Source: Dichetophora obliterata
Taxonomy: Eukaryota; Arthropoda; Insecta; Diptera; Sciomyzidae
Length of the DNA: 64,000 bases
Direction of reading: 5' to 3'
Assembly (NCBI GenBank): GCA_963920525.1
Contig: OY986439.1
Coordinates: 2,425,001 to 2,489,000, forward strand
The notes under the pieces are model-generated. The model was not told the DNA's origin. It made no database searches and was given only the letters and a program-made list of their open reading frames with translations. The position numbers were made by a program, and so were the translations under genes. Shown piece after piece: positions 46,790 to 58,355 of this stretch. The number at the start of each line of letters is the position of its first letter. Within the stretch, counting starts at the first letter, position 1.

Positions 46790-47640
46790 TTCATTTATAT
46801 GTTATAAATACAATTCGGTCTGCAGGCGGGTGGCGTGTATTGAAAAACAAATAAAAAGCTTGTGTTCAGACGAGAATCAAATGATTGAATTAGTGCAAAT
46901 TTGTGGTTTTTTCCAGCTAAAAAAATTAACTATGCGAGAGCGAAAAGTAACTCGAACATAGTCATAATTTTGATGACGCTCAAGACCTGAATCAATTATT
47001 CAAATAGAGTAAAAAATAACAAAAGAAGAGATAAGCTAAATCATTTTATTGTCGTCTGAACAAAGCCAAAGATTGTACTCTACACGCCAGCAATGTTATA
47101 AATACAATTGGGGCTACGGGCGTGCGACGTGTGAGTTCCACTGGCATGTAGAACTATTGCTGGCGTGTGAAATACAATCTTTGGCTATGTTTAGACGACA
47201 ATCAAATGATTAAGTTAATCAATTTTTTTTTTTGTTTTTGACTAATTGATTTAGGTCTTGAGCGTCATTCAAATTTTGTTTATGTTCGAAGCTAATTTCT
47301 CGCATAGTTAATTTTTGTAGCTGAAAAAACAACAAATTTGGATTAATTCAATCATTTGATTCTCTTCTGAACACAGCCTTTTTTATTTGTTTTTCAATAC
47401 ACACCTGTCAAATTAGAAAATAAAAATTGTCCATCTACATAACACGCACGACAAGCTCGGCGAGTGATGTTGACTGCATTTATAACATAAAAAACACATT
47501 GTCCTATATTGACAGGCTACAGGCCACCCTCCTGCAGCCTCAATTGTGTTTATAACACAATAGTTCTACACGCCAGTGGAACTTACACGTCGCGCGCCCA
47601 TAGCCCCAAAAGTATTTATAACCATGGTGGAAGAAAACAA
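46790..47640. mobile_element. Foldback element
   Basis: A long imperfect inverted repeat is centred near 47110. Left-arm blocks (ttgaaaaacaaataaaaagc, gaatcaaatgattgaatta, gacgctcaagacctgaatca, caaagccaaagattgta) reappear inverted and in reverse order between 47150 and 47400. Outside this, further inverted pairs (cagtggaac / gttccactgg) continue to about 47600. No transposase. Confidence 0.7.
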
Positions 47641-47796
47641 GGTGACAATGAATTTTAATTTTTGTTGTAAAAATCCAAATCTCACTCTCAAGTGCCACAA
47701 CCTAATATATGAGCCTTGGTGTAAGGGTATCTTAAGCTTTTCGAGAGAGTTGTAAAATTTTTGTTGTTGCCTTCAACATAAAACTAATTTACGACC

Positions 47797-48109
47797 ATGA
47801 TACAATTATTTTACAAGGTAGCCGCGTAGACTAGCTTTTTTCTCATGGGTAGTTGTCAAAATTAGCTGTTTATGCAATTAATCAAAGAAAAGTGAAAAAA
47901 TAAGCAACGAATTAAGCATAGGTAGTCAACCGCAACAAACTAAAAACATTTCAATCAACTTCGCGAATAAATTTAATGAATCAAAGGTAAGTTAAAAATA
48001 AGCACATAGCTAGTCAACAGCAGCAAACTACAACATTCTTTAGCTGTTTTTGACAACTACCAATCGCTAAAAAGCTGTCACGGCTACCTTGTAAAATAAT
48101 TTTATCATG
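47797..48109. mobile_element. 313-bp MITE (TTTTACAAGGTAGCCG ends)
   Basis: Left end catgatacaattattttaca then aggtagccgcg; right end cggctaccttgtaaaataat then tttatcatg. The interior holds direct repeats (gtcaaccgcaacaaacta / gtcaacagcagcaaacta) and inverted 'tagttgtcaaaa' blocks. Confidence 0.75.
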
Positions 48110-48401
48110 ATTTACGACAATACAATCGTGTTTCGACAGCTAATCAAACGATTTGAACATACTCAGGGCAATCGAATTAAAAGACTTTCCAGGAAATAAT
48201 TTTTTGATTTTCATCAACCTGATCAATTGACAAAGCCATACACGCTTTGATTTGAGCAACAACCGACTCAGTTGATGATTGGATTGTATTGTGTATGGCT
48301 CGCAATACAAGCACGTTTTATTTCTTTGCTCTTCATACGTAAACAAACATCTAAATGCTAGAAGTACTGCCAAATATCTAATATACAAGTTAAACAACTA
48401 A

Positions 48402-48913
48402 AGGCCGCTTTACATTGTCCTACTGTGTGTTACCACATGTGAGATAGAAAGTATTATTGAATTTCATCATGCTGTCATTTTTAATTTTTGTATGAAGAAA
48501 TTAATTTTTCGCTTTTAGACTATCTCACAGAGTCGCACCGCATTTTTATACTTTACACTATACTAAAACGTGAAATTTTGAGTAATGAATCGGTTTTTAA
48601 TGAATTTAAAGCCCCTACAAAGTTCAATAAGTTGTAAAACTGCTTCATTCTGTTATTCCATTTGAAAATACATTACGAGCTTAAAATTTTCTCACTTAAA
48701 TAATAAATTTCAAGTAAGTTTATGGTAAAATGCATCTCTGGTGGGATAGAATGTGTGATGAAATTAGAAACAAACCAAAAAATAAAATGTGGTACGACAT
48801 GCCAAATAAATCAGAACACACATTGCTTTCCGTTGTTTACACCATCGCACTTTCTATCACACATGAAAATTTTGACATGTGTTAACACACAGTGGGATAA
48901 TGTAAAGCGGCCT
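48402..48913. mobile_element. 512-bp MITE with TAA target duplication
   Basis: Ends AGGCCGCTTTACATTGTCC and its inverse finishing aatgtaaagcggcct. TAA lies immediately outside both ends (48399-48401 and 48914-48916). Inner arms share actgtgtgttaacacatgt-like and gatagaaagt blocks. The TAA target suggests PIF/Harbinger. Non-coding. Confidence 0.85.
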
Positions 48914-48916
48914 TAA

Positions 48917-51266
48917 CTGAGTTTGGCCACCAAGCAAAAAATATCCTTAATTTTATATTGCAACCTTGGTTATACATCAGGGTTGCATCGGCAGAAAATA
49001 AAAAAGTACTCTTAAAATAATAAAATATATATGAAAAATATAAAAAAATCGAAACAGACAATGAAAATGTGGGCATTTTCTAAACAAAGATACAAGTTTG
49101 ACAAGCAAAAAAAAAAAAAAAAGATCGCTACAAAATATATAAAACATACTTGTGCAGTACGACAAAATATTCTTCTTGTAATTCCCTATTATTTCTTCCT
49201 ATAAAACATTCATCCTCACTTAACGTAGAACAGAACATACCTATAAAAAATTCATATCAATATCAAATATAATCTCTTAAATGTGTTAAAGAAATAATTT
49301 GTTATTCTTTCATGTCCTGACGAAGGCCCACAAAGTGAGCCAAATATCGAAAAATAGGATAATAAAAAAGCAAAAAGTTAATAAAAAACAGTTTATATTT
49401 TTATACGACCACAGCCCAATTTATAATAGCAACAAACGACAGAAGGCCGAAACAACAACAACATTTTTCATTGTTAAATAGATACATATATATAATATGT
49501 ATCACTGTATCACTCCATGTCCCATTATAACAAAAAATAATTGAATTTTTTTATTATTAAAATGTGTATGAATGAATTAAAATGTTCACATCACAAATTT
49601 TTATAAATAGATTTACGGTTTTCTCGCCATTTAGCTGAAAATTAAAAAATTATTTCAAACTACGCTCCGTTTTAGTTTGGTATAACAACTAGAACTGAAT
49701 CCAATTACAAAAGCAAGTGTTTAAAAAGGCGTTATTTTCTTTTAGCTGTCAATCTTTTATTTTGTTTTCTTTAGTTTGTTTTTATCTGAATCAAGTCTAT
49801 TTCGCTATTTCACATTTTCTCGAAATTTTTATAAACAAATTTATGAAATTTTAATTGATCACTTATAATTGCAATCTTAACTAACGGTTCCTTTTTTTTG
49901 CCCTAGGAATTATTTTTTGTGTGTCAACGTAAAGCAAATTAGAAAACTTGCTCTACACTTGCTGGCTGACATAAAACCCCTCTTTTATTCATTCCAGAAT
50001 TAATTTGATAAGAAGAAAAACAGAACTTAAAGTATCACAAAAAATGCTGATCGTTTTCCATTAATTTAAATGCCAACCATTTGCAATTTCAAATGTCTAT
50101 TAATGCATAATATTAATTTCAGAACAGATTTGATAAGAAGAAAGGCAGAATTTAAAATACATTATAAATTTCAATATAGCATCGTTTTTTCATATATCTA
50201 CCACTCTTGGCAGCTTAGTTTAGGAACAGTTAACTTTAAAAATGATCTTCATCTTCTAATAATTAATTAATTAACACCACTGCTGCCAAAACGCTATACC
50301 TGTTGTCCATTCGATATTTTTTAGCTTAATGAGGTTCAACAACAAATGGGATCGTTTAGACGCAAAGCTTAATTTTTAGTTATTCAGTCGTACACCCAGG
50401 CTTGGCAACATGTAGTATCGTCTGAGCCCACCTTATAAAGTGTTTTCAGCCCTGCTGCTGTCCAAAACAAAGTTTACTGATTTCAGCTGTAAAAGGATAC
50501 AAAACATATCTTTAGCAAAAATGAATGATATTTTGAAGTGATTTATCTAAAGTGTTTACAAGAATAGCACAATTAGATTATTTCCAACAGATTTCTCAGG
50601 TGCTCGGATGGACAAACGATACATCTTGCACAAAAGCAAATCGGAAGATAAAAGTTCAGTTTAGTTTTTTTTTCTTACCAGAAATAATGCCAAGCTATAC
50701 TAACAACAAAGGAAGCTTTTGTTTTTGTCGAATTATTTGTAAACAAACTGAAAAATAAAGCCATGTCAAATTGTTATGAATACCAACATAAAGCAAAAGT
50801 ACCGACGTACTAGTACCCTCTGATTTATATGAAACTTTCATACAAGCTTATAGGTACGAGTACCATTGGTACCTTGGTACCATTCGCACCACAGATGTGA
50901 TTCGCACTTTTTGTTTGTTTGCACTTCATACGTAAACAAACAACCAAATGCTAGAAGTGCTGCCAAATCGCTATAATGTGAACCAAAAAAAACGAGTGGC
51001 CACACCAAGAAAAAAATACACAGAAAAGCGATGAAAATAAAAGTGTACTAGTACGGAAAATGTTGTACCTCGTACGTGAAGAATAAAAACGTGTCCAAAA
51101 TGGTACGAAAGTACGTACCTGTGCAACCTTGTTATACATTGCATAAATCCGTCAGGTGGCAATATTTTAGATAAGAAAAATAAGTCAAAATTAAAGCTTT
51201 TCGTTATAAAAACACGTAAAAAGCTGTTTAAGAGTTTTGGTATTTTCTCTTTGGCACAATTGTAGT
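48917..51266. other. AT-rich intergenic DNA
   Basis: No gene recognised. 50905-50965 resembles 48325-48370 (tcatacgtaaacaaaca..ctaaatgctagaagt), an unnamed dispersed repeat. 'ggtaccttggtaccattcgc' with related inverse blocks near 51050-51115 may be another decayed hairpin. The bublin-like gene promoter should lie at the right end. Confidence 0.45.
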
Positions 51267-51622
51267 ATGGACCAGTCAGCTGACCAGAAGAGCAATCCAG
51301 AAATGGCACCAAAAAACAATTACGATCCGTCGGCCAATTCCAGTGATAATGTTGAAGAAGCTGATCTGCAAGGTATTTCTGATTCCCATACTTTAGTAAA
51401 CAAACAACTCTATCAATATTTTATTGAAAATGTTTGTACGCAGAAATGGAAGCCGTCAATGAGAGTCTCGATGAACTGAAGTCTGCGTTGGATTTTTTTG
51501 AACAGCGAACAGACAACATTATCGAACAATTGAAAGAACTGTTGCATTCCAATCGGGAGTTTCGGCAGTCTCTAGCCGCTGAAATGTCCTCAGCAGGAAG
51601 TGGAGACGTGAGTCGACCATAA
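51267..51622 (+). CDS. Bublin-like coiled-coil protein (UPF0184 family)
   Basis: Exons 51267-51372 and 51444-51622 (71-bp GT-AG intron) encode 94 residues. The N-terminal half is acidic and low complexity (MDQSADQKSNPEMAPKNNYD, NSSDNVEEADLQ). The second exon gives the family's coiled coil: EMEAVNESLDELKSALDFFE then QRTDNIIEQLKELLHSNREF. This pattern (two heptad-rich helices with a conserved LKELL/LQELL.SN.E) matches UPF0184/BBLN proteins, about 80-95 residues; the nematode member organises apical intermediate filaments. The function in flies is unknown. A poly(A) signal is at 51748. It converges on WDR18 with 176 bp between stop codons. Confidence 0.85.
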
Positions 51623-51798
51623 GTCAGTGGTTATTCGTGGCTAAACGCTTTGGACACGCATTACGCCAAAGAGGAGAAGTATTACAAAACATAGCAAAAT
51701 TTAAACTAAATTACGATTACTTTGTTAAATTTCACCGTTAAATAATTAATAAAATTATAGAATTCTATACCAATGTTTAGTAATCAATGTTATTTTAA

Positions 51799-53138
51799 TC
51801 AATGTTTATTGCACATCAAGTTTTTTGTTGATAGCTGAAATAAGTTTTTGTTTATACTTTGTAGTTTTTCCACTTCTTCCCTTAATTTTTTAATTTCTTC
51901 GAAAGGAACACTGGATTCGGTATTCGAGGCAACTGCTCTTAAGCTGGTAGGTGAACGAGTCCAGGAATCATCTGTTTTGGAGTCCAACGAATCGTTATCA
52001 ACATCTTGTTCTGTTATAAATACTTCTATTATTTCATCGTCGTCTAATTCTTGGGGATCAATCATGCGTTTTAAATTGTTAACGAAAACAAGTGGTTGAC
52101 GATGCTCTGGGCTAAATATTGCCGGACAAGTTAACTTCAATGCGATGTTACTGACTGCTCCTTTGTGGGGTAATGATTTAACAAGTTGTTTGCTTTGAAT
52201 GTGCCAGATGCACACCCTATTATCTTGTCCACCAGATATTAGTGTTTGACCATCAAGGGAGAGCGCCAAACACAGGACTGTTCCTTGGTGACCTGTAAAC
52301 TTATTATTGTGTTCTGTTTCCATGTGGTATTCCTGAAAATATACAATTTGTTATATTTGACTCAGTCTAAAGTTTAGCTCACCTTAGTTCTCGGCAAAGA
52401 ATCTGTGTGAAATTCATATATATTGCCATTTGTAGTACCTACGTAGACACACGTTTCTAGCCTATTCGCCACCACGCATTGTAATCCTTCCGCAAATACC
52501 ACGTTTAACAACATTGTACCGCTACTTAAGTCGTATATTTTACAGGTTCTATCGAGCGATACTGTTATCAAGTAGGCTCGCGTTCCTCCACAACCAACAT
52601 GAACATCAGTTACAGGTAGCCCATGATCATTAAAGCTGTACAGTGCAGTTTGATTATCATCACAACGCGCTACAACCTGAGTGAGGTTCCATACAAGCAC
52701 AGCTCCATCCTGTCCAGCAGATACAAAGTGCGAACCATCGTCAGTAAATTTTAAACAATTTATTGTTTGATAGTGTTTAGATATAGTATTAAGCATTCGA
52801 CCTGTTGATATGTGCCAGATGTATAGAGTTTCCTGTATACCTGCTATTAAGTAGTTCCCATCAGGGCTTAACACCAAACAATTCGGTTTGCCAGGAGTAA
52901 CAAATCGAACTGAAGAAATTTGTTCCTGCGAATTGATTGGCCACACGTGAATTAAAGGTTTGGTACTGTTAGCGGATATCAAGTATTCCGACCGCAAGAA
53001 GCAGAGTGAGCGTTGTTGGGCACAACCGCCTCCTTTATATGTCATTAGATTGGTGCCAGTGCGAAAATCCCAAGCAGAGCAAGTCAACTGGAGGTCGTTG
53101 TTGTCGCAAGTGAAAATTACTTCAATTATTTCACTCAT
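51799..53138 (-). CDS. WDR18: WDR18 / Ipi3-like ribosome biogenesis WD40 protein
   Basis: WDR18 (yeast Ipi3) is a scaffold of the Rix1/PELP1-TEX10 complex in late nucleolar 60S assembly. Exons 53138-52383 and 52332-51799 join in frame across a 50-bp intron (…PRTK/EYHMET…), giving 429 residues (human WDR18: 432). Family marks in order: CSAWDFRTGTNLMTYKGG near the N-terminus, EYLISANSTKPLIHVWPI, CLVLSPDGNYLIAGIQETLY, HYQTINCLKFTDDGSHFVSA, YLITVSLDRTCKIYDLSSG, FTGHQGTVLCLALSLDGQTL. The last stretch (EIKKLREEVEKLQSINKNL) is a coiled coil as in WDR18. The 3' end carries AATAAA within the last codons. Its 5' side faces the mobile-element zone starting near 53395. Confidence 0.93.
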
Positions 53139-53641
53139 TACTTTTCAATTGAACAAACGTTTTCGTAAGTTTATCAGTTCGGTTAGTTGTGAACACCACA
53201 GATAACACGTGAAGTAAGTTGCGTTGCAGGGATGCCTAGACAGTCTTTAAATAATAAAAAATAGACTTATGGTAGTGATGGGGAACTTTTCAGTGTCGAG
53301 TATCTTACACTCGATGCTCGAAAAAACTCGCAATCGATACTCAATACAAAAAAATCGATACTTTTTGTTTTTTTTTCGATATCAAATTGGAAATTGACAA
53401 AGTAATAAATAAGAAAATGGTGTTGCTAACACATACACTGTACGTGAACTGTCGCACCATTGTCGTAAATTTTCGTTATTGTGCGAGCGAGAAAGAGAGT
53501 GTTTTTGACATTTCTGGGAACCCTGGCATCTGATTGGAAGACTCCTGAGCAAAATAGTTAAAAATAATATACTTTTAAGCATTTTTCACTGATTAAAAAG
53601 TGACAAAATCAAAAAGAAAAAATCACAAAAATTAATGCAAC

Positions 53642-53708
53642 ATGAGTTGTGCGGTTAAAAATTGTATAAGTTCCCGAAAACTTAAAAACAATACGCTTTC
53701 GTTCCACA
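53642..53708 (+). pseudogene. THAP exon 1 relic
   Basis: MSCAVKNCISSRKLKNNTL is the same start as in the copy at 56907, with the first two zinc ligands (C3, C8) kept. The exon border reads cacATgtaaat where the intact copy has cacAGgtaaat. The downstream half of the domain (third Cys, His, AVP motif) is missing, so no zinc-binding THAP fold can form. Confidence 0.75.
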
Positions 53709-53899
53709 TGTAAATATGTCCATACGGTTTATTGCGAGCGATCTGAAATTTTTTAAATAGTAAGTGTTGTTGCTATTCTTGAAATTTTCCTAAAATTTTA
53801 ATGCATAACAACAAACTTTAACAGTTTGGGCCTTCTTTTACGATACAACCCAATACGACCCTGTGTGATTGTTTCTGTATTTTTGTGAACCAACACCAA

Positions 53900-55877
53900 C
53901 CCAATAAGCCAAACAAGCTTGGAATAAGCTTGAAGTAAGCTTACAAGTGTAAGCATCGTGCTTGGAAAAAGCTTGTAAAAATTGTTGTGAAATGCTTTTA
54001 AGTAATTCTAAAATAAGCAAAAAGGAACCCTTGGAATAATATTCCTTACTGTAATATTATTCCAAGCGTTTACTATTCAATTGGCTATACGTGTTGTTAA
54101 TAAGCTTTCTGCAATACTTACTTTGCAATTGGAAAAATGTGTTGTAAAAGTATTATTGAAAACAATTGGTAAATAATTTGAAATAAGTATTATTGCAAGT
54201 TTTTTCCAGCTGTTTTTAAAAAATTGGAAAAAGTGTTATAAAAATATAATGAAAACAATTGGAAATAAGTATTATAACTACTTTAAAGGATTTGGAATTA
54301 ATTAATTTGATGTGGGTCCTTTATTAAAAGTAAAGCCACAACTTCTTTGCTCTAATTTCGTACATTTTGGTGAAAACTATAATGCATTTTTTAAAATCTC
54401 AAATAAAAACTTACATATTCAATTCAGAAATTTTACAACTTTGGACAACTTTGGAATTTAATCACTAAACACAAGCCACTGACATCAAAATTGTTAGTGA
54501 TGGAACTTTGTTTTTTTTTTTGCAATTGTAATTTTCAATGCTTGGGCAATTCCCTTATAATATGAAGGTTGTGAAACTATTAACTCTGAAAGCATTTTCT
54601 AATCATGCTTTGAAAAAGCTTGTAAATTAAGCTTTCATTAAATATACTACAAGGATTATTATAAAAAGATTATTTTTATTATGTTTCTATTTTTTGATGC
54701 ATTTTTAAAATCTCAAATAAAAACTTACATAATCAATTCAGAAATTTTACGACTTTTTAATTTATTCACTGAACACAAGCCACAATCTTCAATGCTTTGG
54801 GAATTTCTTATAATGTGAAAGTTGTGAACTACCCAATCAACCATTGTGTAATAGTGTTTGGAGTAAGCTTACCTACAATGGAATAATAAAAGCTTTTTAC
54901 AAATATGCTTTGAAAACACTTGTCTACGTTATAAATTTACAACTCATGTTGTAAAATTGTATCAAAACATAATAAAAGTAAGTTTCTTATAATAATACTT
55001 GTAGTAAGTTCACTTGAAGTTTAAATTACAAGCGTTTTCAAAGCATGATTGGAAAATGCTTTCAGAGGTAACTGTTTCACAACTTCTACAATATTGTGGA
55101 ATTTGGAATTCCCCAAGCACTAAAAATTACAATTGCAATAAGAAATAAAGTTCCATCACTAACAATTTTGATGTCAGTGCCTTGTGTTCAGTGAGAATTC
55201 CATAACATTCTTTTAGAATTTCATAATACTTAAATAATTTTTAATATTTTGTTAGTTACACCAATGTGCTTTAATAAAAATGTATATTGAATAGTCCACA
55301 TAAATTTATTTATATTCCCTTTTTTTAAGTGACAATGTGTTTGTCGACAATATATTATAGATAAATTTTCTATAAATTTGGATGTTAGGGTCCTTCGTAT
55401 GGATTAATTTTACTGAGAAGATAAATTTGTGCTCTTATGTTAACTGCGAGCACATAAGATTTCTTAAAAACGGGTGTTAAAAGCTAACAAGAATTCTTGT
55501 TTCCCATTATTTAATAAATGTTTTAATAATATTTTTATAACACTTTTTTCCAATTTTTTGTAAGCAGTTGTAAGTAATTTACAATAACACTTACTTCCAA
55601 TTATTTAATAATTATTTTCAATAATACTTTTACAACACTTTTTTCCAATTGCAAAGAAAGTATTATAGAAAGCTTATTTACAACACTTATATCCAATTGA
55701 ATTGTAAACGATTGTAATAATATTACAGCAAGGAATATTTTTCCAAGGATTCCTTTTTGTTTATTCTACAATTACTTGAAAGCATTTTACAACCATTTTT
55801 ACAAGCTTTTTCCAAGCACATTGCTTACACTTGTAAGCTTACTACAAGCCTATTCTAAGCTTGTTTGGCTGATTGGG
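53900..55877. mobile_element. 2-kb foldback element with >400-bp inverted arms
   Basis: Ends CCCAATAAGCCAAACAAGC and, inverted, CCCAATCAGCCAAACAAGC. Similarity of the two arms continues through AAGCTT-rich sequence, 'tggaataatattcctt' and 'gcaattggaaaaa..gtgttg' for at least 400 bp. Further inverted pairs (ccatcactaacaattttgat at 55151 against its inverse at about 54480) lie toward the middle. No transposase frame. The target duplication is not clear because the host copy has a deletion at the site. Confidence 0.8.
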
Positions 55878-55904
55878 CACTTCTTTATATTTTACTTCTT
55901 TGGA

Positions 55905-56664
55905 AATTTATCTTCATTAGCGGAGTTCACATGATCGTACATGTTGTCAAGCCTGGTGTGAAGGCCTGGAATTTGAAACATTTCAAATTCAAGATAACAT
56001 GCTGTCAGTCGGCTGTATCGAACGTCCGAAGCTCGATACAGTAGACTGACAACATCCCTGCTGGACAGCTGTAAAAAGTTTTCATACGCAATGAAACAAA
56101 ATTTGGAGTTCACGAATACACTCTTAGGCCTTTTCCACATGGAGCAATTGAAAAGTAATGCAACTACAACGCAACAGCTTGAAAAGTTTCAAAACACTTA
56201 AATTTTAAACTGAACTGCAAACTACGCTTTCAGATGAGCAAGTCAATTCACAACGCAACATTGAAAAATTCACAACAACACAAACACGTATATAATGGAA
56301 GCTTTGTTAAATAGATTTAAAAACTAAATTCAGGATAAAAAATTATATTTCTCCAATCGCAAAAGTAACAAATCACCGATTCAAATTGCAGCAAGCCGAG
56401 TTGCATGGAACTGGTTGCGAATGTGTTGCCAACTTGTTGAGTACAAGTTGTTTCATGTGAAGGTTTGGTATAAATACATTGGTTACCAACTTTTGTTGAA
56501 GTTGTATTACTTTTCAATTGTTCCATGTGAAAAAGGCCTTACGCTGCATTTCATGGGAAGCAAGGAAAGTTATATGGGCTTTCGTGGTATAATTATACCA
56601 TGTAAATAATTATACCATTTGTGTTTGTATATTTAGCTCTTTCGCGGTCAAAAAATAAACTCAA
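55905..56664. repeat. Dispersed repeat shared with 10050-10380
   Basis: gctggacagctgtaaaaagt, acaaaatttggagttcacga and, past the MITE at 56127-56538, gcggtcaaaaaataaactca follow the same order as gctggacagctgtaacaagt, acaaaatttggtgttcacca and gcggccaaaaaataaactca at 10231-10370. No gene; the 82-codon minus frame is repeat-derived. Confidence 0.75.
56127..56538. mobile_element. 412-bp Harbinger-type MITE with TTA target duplication
   Basis: Ends ggccttttccacatggagca and, inverted, tgttccatgtgaaaaaggcc; inner arms share caattgaaaagtaatgcaac. TTA flanks both sides (56124-56126 and 56539-56541). The related repeat at 10290-10330 has the uninterrupted site (acactaTTAcgttg), which confirms the borders. 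Confidence 0.9.
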
Positions 56665-57848
56665 CCATGGCAAAGAAGTAAAATATAAGGAAATGGTGTT
56701 GCTTACACATACACGCATGGTGAACTGTCGCACCATTCGTAAATTGTGCGAGCGAGAAAGAGTGTGTTTTTTGACAGTTTTGAGAACCCTGGCATCTGAT
56801 TAGAAGTCTCCTCAGCAAAATATTCGAAAATAATTTAATTAAAAGCATTTTTCACTGCTAAAAAAGCTCCAATTTAAAAAAAAACAACCACAAAAATAAT
56901 TGCAACATGAGTTGTGCGGTTAAAAACTGTAAAAGTTCCCGAAAACTAAAGAACAGTGCGATTTCATTCCACAGGTAAATATGCCCACATAGTTTGGATT
57001 TCTTACACAGTAGTGCTTTATTTATTTACTAGCAATATTTTTTAAACTTATTTGTGTTCGAAATTTATATATTTCTTATTAGAAATGCTTTAAAACTGCA
57101 AATTAGACCACGGGTGTTTCGCGCCATTTTGATCAAACCACATCTGTCAAAACAGAAACACTGCTTCAGGGGCGCAGTGATTTTTCACTGTTGAATACAT
57201 TTTTGGGGCGCTCTTGTTTTCAGCATAGTTAATGAGATTTAATAAATTTTTTTGATATAATTTTACTTTTTCTTATTTTTATTAAATGTATTTGGGTCTC
57301 TAAACCTAAATCTGAAAACAAAAATTGTCGCACTCGTTTGGTTTAGGAAATAAATTGGTTTAGTTTGAAAATTCAGTGCAAATTTTAAACGTTGTTGAAG
57401 CTATTTTAATTTACACTGAACTTTCAAACGAGAACGACAATTTTTGTTTTCATATTTAGGTTAAGGAGGCCTTAGTACATTTAATAAAAATAAGAAAATT
57501 AATATTCGTGTCCGGACCCTAAAGTAAAATGGTGCCATTTTTCAGATTTCCGCACATTCCGCAAATTAAAATATTATGGATTCGTTCCTTAGGGTTGGAA
57601 CCCAATGATATAAATGAAGGATCGCGTGTTTGCTCTAAACATTTTTATGAATATGATTTCATCGGCAATTCATGTTCTAGCCACAGACTATTTCCATCAG
57701 CGGTACCTTACATTGATCTTTCACGATGTAACCGAATACGGCCCCGTGTAAATGTTTCTGTATTTGTGTAAACCAACACCAATCTAAAAAATACCACACT
57801 TTTGTGCTATTACACCACTTCCTTATATCTTACTTCTTTGAACCATGG
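56665..57848 (+). mobile_element. P-element-like transposon carrying a THAP-only gene
   Basis: About 36-bp inverted ends: ccatggcaaagaagtaaaat then ataaggaaatggtgt on the left; the inverse of ccatggttcaaagaagtaag then atataaggaagtggtgt on the right. P elements also have CATG-starting ends with an inner ATAAGG..TGGT block, and their transposase begins with a THAP domain. The unit is 1184 bp and holds a two-exon THAP gene but no catalytic transposase. No clear 8-bp target duplication was found, which weakens the assignment. Confidence 0.65.
56907..57771 (+). CDS. THAP-domain protein, 97 residues, DNA-binding domain only
   Basis: Exons 56907-56974 and 57546-57771 join in frame (donor acaG/GTAAAT; acceptor TTTTTCAG). 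The product has every THAP hallmark: MSCAVKNC (C3, C8), SFHRFPHIP (F24, P25), W34, SRVCSKHF (C52, H55 completing the C2CH zinc site), DF at 60-61, and the SAVP motif at 74-77. Only about 20 residues follow, with no coiled coil, GTPase or catalytic domain. It could bind the element's own ends and compete with a full transposase, or it could be a decayed gene. Both exons are open. It lies inside inverted ends, so transposon origin is more likely than a host THAP gene. Confidence 0.75.
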
Positions 57849-58355
57849 CGAATAATAAGGTAGGGTAAGTAGCTTTGACAAGACCTATCGTTAATGTCAA
57901 AGTGTGTTTTAGAGATGCCAGTTTTCTTAATTAATGTTATTGCCGGGATAAACACTTGCAAAAGGAATTTATTGAAGGGTAAATAAGATTAAATGTCTTT
58001 ATTCCACGTTGTTCGACAAATTGCATAATTTCTTTTAGTCATTTATATAATTTTAAAAGTTATTAAAATATATGTAAATTCACACAAAATTCCCCATGAA
58101 AACTACAAATACACGCTAATAAGACCAAGAATAAATTTGAAGTGGAAGGCTCAAGCTGGATTATAACACACAAAAATATTTCGCAAAATAAGTCCTCTTC
58201 AAGCTTTCCAAAAACAAAAAACCTGTACTTCCCTGTTTTGAAGTATTGCTAGTATAGGATTTCATCAGAAACGACAAGACAAAGTATGGATTTTTCATTG
58301 GATTTTAATTTGTGATATGGCAGCACTATATTTTATGATTTTGAACCTCATTATT
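57849..58355. other. AT-rich spacer between elements
   Basis: Nothing recognised. Confidence 0.4.

Larger units (their letters stand above)
53395..55904 (+). mobile_element. P-like THAP element, copy 2 (interrupted and deleted)
   Basis: The left end (acaaagtaataaataagaaa then atggtgttgc) and right end (cacttctttatattttactt) match those of the intact copy at 56665-57848. The 5' region, THAP exon 1 and the last bases of exon 2 (gtgattgtttctgtattttt, 53860s) are present; most of exon 2 is deleted. A 2-kb foldback element (53900-55877) sits after the remnant 3' end. Confidence 0.7.

Noticed and set aside
50971..51312. 113-codon minus frame overlapping the bublin-like start
   Set aside because: It lies antisense to the first coding exon and crosses AT-rich upstream DNA, with no domain.
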